A stretch of DNA of 10,252 bases from Candidatus Woesearchaeota archaeon. GTDB taxonomy: Archaea > Nanobdellota > Nanobdellia > Woesearchaeales > GW2011-AR15. The stretch lies in NCBI GenBank assembly GCA_023701075.1, contig JAMPXQ010000035.1, forward strand, positions 1 through 10,252. Reading direction: 5' to 3'. Shown here in pieces: positions 6,968-10,252 of this stretch; the stretch's first letter is position 1; each line of letters opens with the position of its first letter. The notes beneath the pieces are model-generated. The model did no database searches and was not told the origin of the DNA. It worked only from the letters and a program-made list of their open reading frames with translations. The position numbers and the translations under genes are program-made.

Positions 6968-7778
6968 TCAGCTCCCTCAGTTTCCTGCTCACTACCCTAA
7001 TGCTGCTATATAATGCCTTCTTGAGCTTGTTATACTTCTTCCCATACCCAAAATTATCCATAGGCCGCATGATCTTGGAATTGCCTGCATTATGGACTAT
7101 CGGAATCAAATCGCCTGTCTCAAAGAAAAACTGACCTTCCTGGACATAAAATTCCTTGTCTGTAGTCGCAATCACAAAATTATACTTGTTATCCAATAAT
7201 TTAAACCCATCCCTCTTTAAGATATAGTCCAATGCCAGCTGGTCAGGACCATACTTATGCTTGTCTTTGACAAGATAATATATCTCTTCGCTTATCTCCT
7301 GCAGCCTTTTCCCGCTTGAGAATATCACGCCTGCATTTATCATCTTGCTTTTCTTAAGCATAACCTTCGCTTTCTTTTCTATCTCTTTCCTGAGCCCCAA
7401 TGGACCATGCTTAAGGAATTCATTCATCTCATCATATGCCACCCTGACTGAACGCTTATCCTTCCTCATAGCTTCCCTTATATCTGTCTGGAAGATTATA
7501 TCCCCTCCATCTGCAAACAATACCTGATCATAGCTGTTCTTCTTAAGAAGGACTGAAAGCTCCCTAAACCTCACAACAGCCACATGGCCATCTCTCTTGC
7601 CCTGATAAATCTTGACGCCAGATCTACGGATCCTATCCAGATAATCCTTCTTTATCCCATAATCTATAACCCAGATATCCACATCTGAAAGATCGACATT
7701 GTCCTTGAGAGACCTTAGCCAATGCTCAAAGAAGAACTTCTCATACTTTGAATCTAAAGCAGAGATTATTGCGTCCAT
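6945..7778 (-). CDS. GT-A glycosyltransferase, GT8/glycogenin-like
   Basis: From the ATG at 7778 this protein has 277 residues; a TTG three codons earlier (7787) is the alternative start. Motifs (numbered from the ATG): VLFADGGD (86-93), with the Asp-rich DxD-like metal and nucleotide-sugar site; KMINAGVIF (145-153), the NAG element of GT8-type folds; GPDQLALDYIL (177-187); and IVHNAGN (227-233), with a His that in GT8 helps bind the metal. This set fits a metal-dependent GT-A transferase using a nucleotide sugar. There is no membrane span; a basic C-terminal tail (about 243-277) might bind membranes. It is first in the five-gene minus operon and overlaps the hydrolase start by 23 bases. The ATG is favoured because a TTTAAA box at 7803-7810 is about 28 bases away. 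Exact family and acceptor are unresolved. Confidence 0.75.
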   Translation of the reverse strand: MDAIISALDSKYEKFFFEHWLRSLKDNVDLSDVDIWVIDYGIKKDYLDRIRRSGVKIYQGKRDGHVAVVRFRELSVLLKKNSYDQVLFADGGDIIFQTDIREAMRKDKRSVRVAYDEMNEFLKHGPLGLRKEIEKKAKVMLKKSKMINAGVIFSSGKRLQEISEEIYYLVKDKHKYGPDQLALDYILKRDGFKLLDNKYNFVIATTDKEFYVQEGQFFFETGDLIPIVHNAGNSKIMRPMDNFGYGKKYNKLKKALYSSIRVVSRKLRELNDSKVKR

Positions 7779-7802
7779 ATCAGGCAATATCTTTTTAGGG
7801 TT

Positions 7803-7810
7803 TTTAAAGG
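7803..7810 (-). promoter_or_regulatory. Promoter element for the glycan operon
   Basis: On the minus strand CTTTAAAAAC is centred about 28 bases before the ATG at 7778, consistent with a leaderless first gene. The neighbouring palindromic ATTTAAAT (7818-7825) could also act in this direction and would favour the TTG at 7787, so the exact start is uncertain. Confidence 0.4.
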
Positions 7811-7814
7811 TTTA

Positions 7815-7826
7815 GCTATTTAAATA
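7815..7826 (+). promoter_or_regulatory. TATA-like box for the RNA-binding protein gene
   Basis: CTATTTAAATAC is centred about 27 bases before the ATG at 7847, so a leaderless transcript is predicted. Its ATTTAAAT core reads the same on both strands and sits in the compact divergent spacer that also serves the glycan operon. Confidence 0.55.
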
Positions 7827-7846
7827 CAAACGAATTCACAATCACC

Positions 7847-8284
7847 ATGAAATATGCACATTTTGTGGAGATGAGAGTCTTCTCAAAGGAAGAGGATGAC
7901 GAAACAGCTATAAGAAACAAGATAACCTGCCTTTTCCCATTCGAAAAGCTTGAGATAGATTCAAAGACTGCCTTGGGATTTGAAGATAAGAAAATCAAGA
8001 TACTGACAGTACATATCAAAAAAAACAATCAGATAAATAAGTTCCTTTCTGCCATTTTTGAAAAAATAGGAACAGACCAGAAGAATACATTAATATCACA
8101 GATCGAAAGCAGACTGGACAACAACCTCCATTTTTTCATCAGGCTTGACAAGGATGCGCTGCTTGAGGATAAATACCTGATCACTGACAGCGGAAACTGC
8201 TTCCATTTCAGGATTTCCATCGCTTCATATCCCCATGATAGAGAAGTAGCCAAAAAAATTGTCCTTGATATGCTTAATAGCTAA
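7847..8284 (+). CDS. RNA-binding protein, COG1325/PF01877-like (predicted exosome-associated)
   Basis: This 145-residue basic-acidic protein fits the archaeal COG1325 family in length and pattern. Features are an N-terminal EMRVFSKEED (8-17) matching the family's E-x-R-V-F-S-x-T-E-D opening, a central LFPFEKLEI (29-37), GFEDKKIKIL (44-53), the conserved FIRLDKDALLED (97-108), and FRISIASYPHDRE (121-133) near the end. The family is predicted to bind RNA and has been proposed to associate with the archaeal exosome; that partner role is family knowledge and is not shown here. No exosome core gene is in the window. The protein has no signal peptide or membrane helix. The start is well supported by the A/T box at 7815-7826. 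It is a single gene, divergent from the glycan operon and convergent with the surface-protein operon. Confidence 0.78.
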   Translation: MKYAHFVEMRVFSKEEDDETAIRNKITCLFPFEKLEIDSKTALGFEDKKIKILTVHIKKNNQINKFLSAIFEKIGTDQKNTLISQIESRLDNNLHFFIRLDKDALLEDKYLITDSGNCFHFRISIASYPHDREVAKKIVLDMLNS

Positions 8285-8323
8285 CCGGCCTATGAAATGC
8301 AGCATCAACTACTCCGAGATTTG

Positions 8324-8330
8324 AAAAAAA
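8324..8330 (-). terminator. T7 tract ending the surface-protein operon
   Basis: Read on the minus strand this is a run of seven T about 85 bases past the stop at 8414. A short stem (TCAAAG/CTTTGA, 8341-8357) lies just before it in the transcript. T-runs are the usual archaeal termination signal, so this is the likely 3' end of the minus operon. No comparable run follows the plus-strand gene ending at 8284. Confidence 0.5.
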
Positions 8331-8340
8331 CGCAAACCGC

Positions 8341-8412
8341 TCAAAGAAGAACTTTGAATCCCATATTATTCAACCCATGATCTCCATCAGACACCCTAAT
8401 TCTTCAAAGTTC
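8341..8412. repeat. Inverted-repeat cluster between convergent genes
   Basis: GAACTTTGAA (8349-8358) has a perfect 10-base inverted partner TTCAAAGTTC (8403-8412). The same left arm can also pair with TCAAAG (8341-8346) or, through TTGAAT (8354-8359), with ATTCAA (8368-8373). The pairings exclude one another. The segment follows the stop of the minus-strand operon (8414) and precedes its T-run. A structured 3' untranslated region is the simplest reading. Confidence 0.5.
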
Positions 8413-8413
8413 G

Positions 8414-8884
8414 CTATTTGCATATCTCGAGCTTCACAACTATCGGAGGGGGAGGTGGGATATAATAAAACCCTGGCTGCTCATTCTCCTGACATGCTTC
8501 CCAGTTCTTAGATATCTCTGGGATGAGCTCTGCAGATCCTTTCTTTGAGACTGTAAGCCTATATGCCCTATCCTGAGAGCCTAATGTGAACTCCAGTGCA
8601 GTCCTCATCGTCTCCTCTGCATAAAGACAGCAGTCTTTCTTGTTCCCGCATAAATCTCTCCTATTGCTGTAGCAATCTTTCAATATGTCTGAGACTATGA
8701 CATTTTGAGCTGTCTTTGTGTTCATGAGCGAATTCAGGAAACTTTGCGCCAACTTAGGGTCTATGAAAGATCCCTTGCTGCTTTCCCGAGGCTTCAGCCG
8801 CTGACCTATCATGAAGAACATACCGATGACCAGTATTATCACTATCACCACTATCCCCATTATCTCTGTCTGCGCCTTCCTCAT
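8414..8884 (-). CDS. Class III signal (prepilin-like) secreted protein, six cysteines
   Basis: The protein has 156 residues. Its N terminus, MRKAQTEIMG followed by a hydrophobic stretch (about 10-27), is the archaeal class III/type IV pilin-like arrangement: short basic leader, Ala-Gln junction, polar TE, then a membrane helix. Processing between Ala4 and Gln5 by an archaeal prepilin peptidase is inferred. The external part has six cysteines (71, 79, 85, 86, 131 and 155), enough for three disulfides, and ends with five consecutive prolines (143-147) before VVKLEICK. It is not a recognised pilin and may be a minor pilin-like or surface-anchored component. Its ATG overlaps the upstream gene's stop by four bases (ATGA), so the two are probably translationally coupled. 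Last gene of the minus operon. Confidence 0.72.
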   Translation of the reverse strand: MRKAQTEIMGIVVIVIILVIGMFFMIGQRLKPRESSKGSFIDPKLAQSFLNSLMNTKTAQNVIVSDILKDCYSNRRDLCGNKKDCCLYAEETMRTALEFTLGSQDRAYRLTVSKKGSAELIPEISKNWEACQENEQPGFYYIPPPPPIVVKLEICK

Positions 8885-9381
8885 TCGTAAACACCCAGCT
8901 TTATAACGCCGAAATGATTGTTATTCTCAACAACATCTTTAAGAAGTACCGGGAACTGCAGGTTCTTCTCCCCTTTGACATCCGGCTTTGGGTTATCGTA
9001 TACCAGCCATGTCCTCATGATCCTCTTATCATCAGGGATTTCCGGACTTGGATCGAATTCAATTATCTCAATCTTTATGTTCCCCAAAAGATTAGGGTAA
9101 TATAGCTTATCTTTCTTCAAATGCTCGGTGAAAACATCTATCTTATAGATATCAAAACAGTCCGGGTCAAGGTTATTGTTATCTGAACACTGCATCTCAG
9201 GAAGGAAACTTAGGATCTGGGATTTCTTTATCATATCCAGCTCCTTATATTCTTCCAACTTGTCTTTTTGAGCAGCTTTTTGCATCATCATAACAAAGAC
9301 CAGGGCGATTGCAAGTATCACAAATACTATAAGCAGCATGAATACATTCTCCATTATCTGAAGCTGTGCTTTCTTTCTCAT
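8881..9381 (-). CDS. Class III signal (prepilin-like) membrane-anchored protein
   Basis: I choose the ATG at 9381 (166 residues). It gives MRKKAQLQIMEN directly before a long hydrophobic helix (about 12-33), nearly the same leader as the downstream protein's MRKAQTEIMG, and it avoids overlapping the upstream gene. An earlier in-frame ATG at 9402 would add seven residues and a 19-base overlap. After the helix come a charged segment rich in Lys, Glu and Asp (about 34-54), two cysteines (65 and 75) ten residues apart, and a probable beta-rich external domain to the end. No catalytic motif is seen. Function is unknown; the leader and the operon suggest a pilin-like or surface complex. Its stop overlaps the start of the six-cysteine protein. 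Confidence 0.7.
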   Translation of the reverse strand: MRKKAQLQIMENVFMLLIVFVILAIALVFVMMMQKAAQKDKLEEYKELDMIKKSQILSFLPEMQCSDNNNLDPDCFDIYKIDVFTEHLKKDKLYYPNLLGNIKIEIIEFDPSPEIPDDKRIMRTWLVYDNPKPDVKGEKNLQFPVLLKDVVENNNHFGVIKLGVYE

Positions 9382-9383
9382 TT

Positions 9384-10252
9384 TCAATATATTGTCGGAC
9401 ATGATTTCTTATTTATCTCCTGATTCAAGGAATTCAGCTGATCCCTGACTGAAGCAATGCCTGCCAGCTTTTCTTTTGAGATTGTGTCTTCATCTGTCAG
9501 TTCCTGAAGCTGCGAAAGCAATGATTCTGCCCTATTATAATAATCAACGGTACATAGAGGCAGCCTATCCGCCCGCCGTATAGATTCTGACCTCATCTTC
9601 AATATCTCAGCAAATTTATTGAGCCTCCTGACTGCCTTCTTCATATTGCATTCATAATCCCCTAAACTATCTGAATAGATGGCTGCAATGAGCGTCGTAT
9701 CATCTACATAATAGCTTTCCCCTTCCAGCTCCATCGATCCTTTATCGCTGGAATAAAACTTCAAGTTCCCGTCTTTATAGTAAAGCGCCTTAACCTGACC
9801 ATTCTTTATCTTATTAAGTGAAGAATGATACTCAAATGAATCCTGCTGGGAGAAGAATTTTACCTTATAGTAATTCTGATTCTTAAAATCCACTGAAGAA
9901 TCAACCTCTTCTTTTGTCAGGTGATCAGGCAGCTTTGAAAAAACAGGATTTTGCCCCACTGAAACATATGCCACTTCAGGGCTTGTAAGGAACAAGAAAT
10001 AATTGACCCTAAAAGGCATATCCCAACCTAATGAATAGCTAAGTATGCTACGTTTGATCACATCTGGAGAGAATAAAGGAATATATTCAATTGATCTCCC
10101 ACCAAGGTCAGAACCTTTTATGGTATAGAAATCACAGCTATCCCTATCTGTCGAAACTTCTAGCTCAAGTCCCGGAAGAGTTATAGAATTCTCTGTATTC
10201 TCTGATGCCTGGACGCTTGTAAATATCTCATCGAAATAATTGATTGCATCTA
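9384..10252 (-). CDS. Unrecognised, probably external, operon-leading protein; 5' end beyond window
   Basis: The frame is open from the stop at 9384-9386 back to the right edge, giving at least 288 residues with the N terminus missing. A GTG at 10061 is internal, because clear protein sequence continues upstream of it (DAINYFDEIFTSVQASENTE and further). Visible features are a beta-rich body, four cysteines (in SCDFY, YECNMKK, LCTVDYY and SCPTIY), and a helical, charged C-terminal segment in the last 90 residues that may form a coiled coil or helical hairpin. No known domain is recognised. The spaced cysteines and the two downstream class III signal proteins suggest it too is exported, probably with a similar leader outside the window; this is inference. 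It ends three bases before the chosen start of the next gene. Confidence 0.65.
   Translation of the reverse strand, partial: DAINYFDEIFTSVQASENTENSITLPGLELEVSTDRDSCDFYTIKGSDLGGRSIEYIPLFSPDVIKRSILSYSLGWDMPFRVNYFLFLTSPEVAYVSVGQNPVFSKLPDHLTKEEVDSSVDFKNQNYYKVKFFSQQDSFEYHSSLNKIKNGQVKALYYKDGNLKFYSSDKGSMELEGESYYVDDTTLIAAIYSDSLGDYECNMKKAVRRLNKFAEILKMRSESIRRADRLPLCTVDYYNRAESLLSQLQELTDEDTISKEKLAGIASVRDQLNSLNQEINKKSCPTIY

Noticed and set aside
8293..8325. Ten-codon ORF starting ATGAAATGC in the convergent gap
   Set aside because: Too short, with no ribosome binding site or promoter; better explained as non-coding spacer.
8914..9105. Plus-strand open frames antisense to the 166-residue surface protein
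   Set aside because: No promoter or family motif, and the opposite strand has a coherent leader, helix and external domain.
9384..10061. GTG at 10061 as the start of the operon-leading gene
   Set aside because: The reading frame continues without a stop to the window edge with protein-like sequence, so the GTG is an internal Val.

Overview
The window looks like part of an archaeal chromosome, most likely a DPANN lineage of the Woesearchaeota/Pacearchaeota type. The signs are AT-rich A/T boxes about 25 bases ahead of start codons with almost no 5' leader, an archaeal presenilin-like membrane protease, a COG1325-type RNA-binding protein, and tandem secreted proteins with archaeal class III (prepilin-like) N termini. 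The lineage is inferred from gene content and style, not from a marker gene. I see no rRNA, tRNA, CRISPR array, insertion sequence or phage gene. Coding density is very high and no gene-free stretch exceeds 130 bases.

Layout. (1) 1-897, minus strand: an M29-type metallo-aminopeptidase cut by the left edge. (2) 980-3179, plus strand: three genes, each with its own TATA-like box. They are a metallo-beta-lactamase-fold protein whose metal ligands are all replaced, a 112-residue membrane protein of unknown function, and a bacterial-type glucokinase. (3) 3201-7787, minus strand: five tightly packed genes in transcription order: a GT-A glycosyltransferase, an alpha/beta hydrolase with Cys in the nucleophile position, a GT-B (MurG-like) glycosyltransferase, a presenilin-like intramembrane aspartyl protease, and a clan GH-A glycoside hydrolase. 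Three of the four junctions overlap. (4) 7847-8284, plus strand: the COG1325-like RNA-binding protein, divergent from the glycan operon. (5) 8414-10252, minus strand: three genes for predicted surface or pilin-like proteins, the first cut by the right edge.

How they fit together. The five-gene cluster looks like a cell-envelope glycan or glycolipid module, because two transferases, a glycosidase and an esterase-like hydrolase are encoded with an intramembrane protease. The right-hand operon supplies membrane-anchored, cysteine-containing external proteins. Glucokinase could feed hexose phosphate to sugar metabolism, although its substrate pocket differs from the E. coli enzyme. The most unusual items are the ligand-free MBL protein, the protease embedded in a glycan operon, the Cys-nucleophile hydrolase with a membrane-like cap, and an inverted-repeat cluster between convergent genes.
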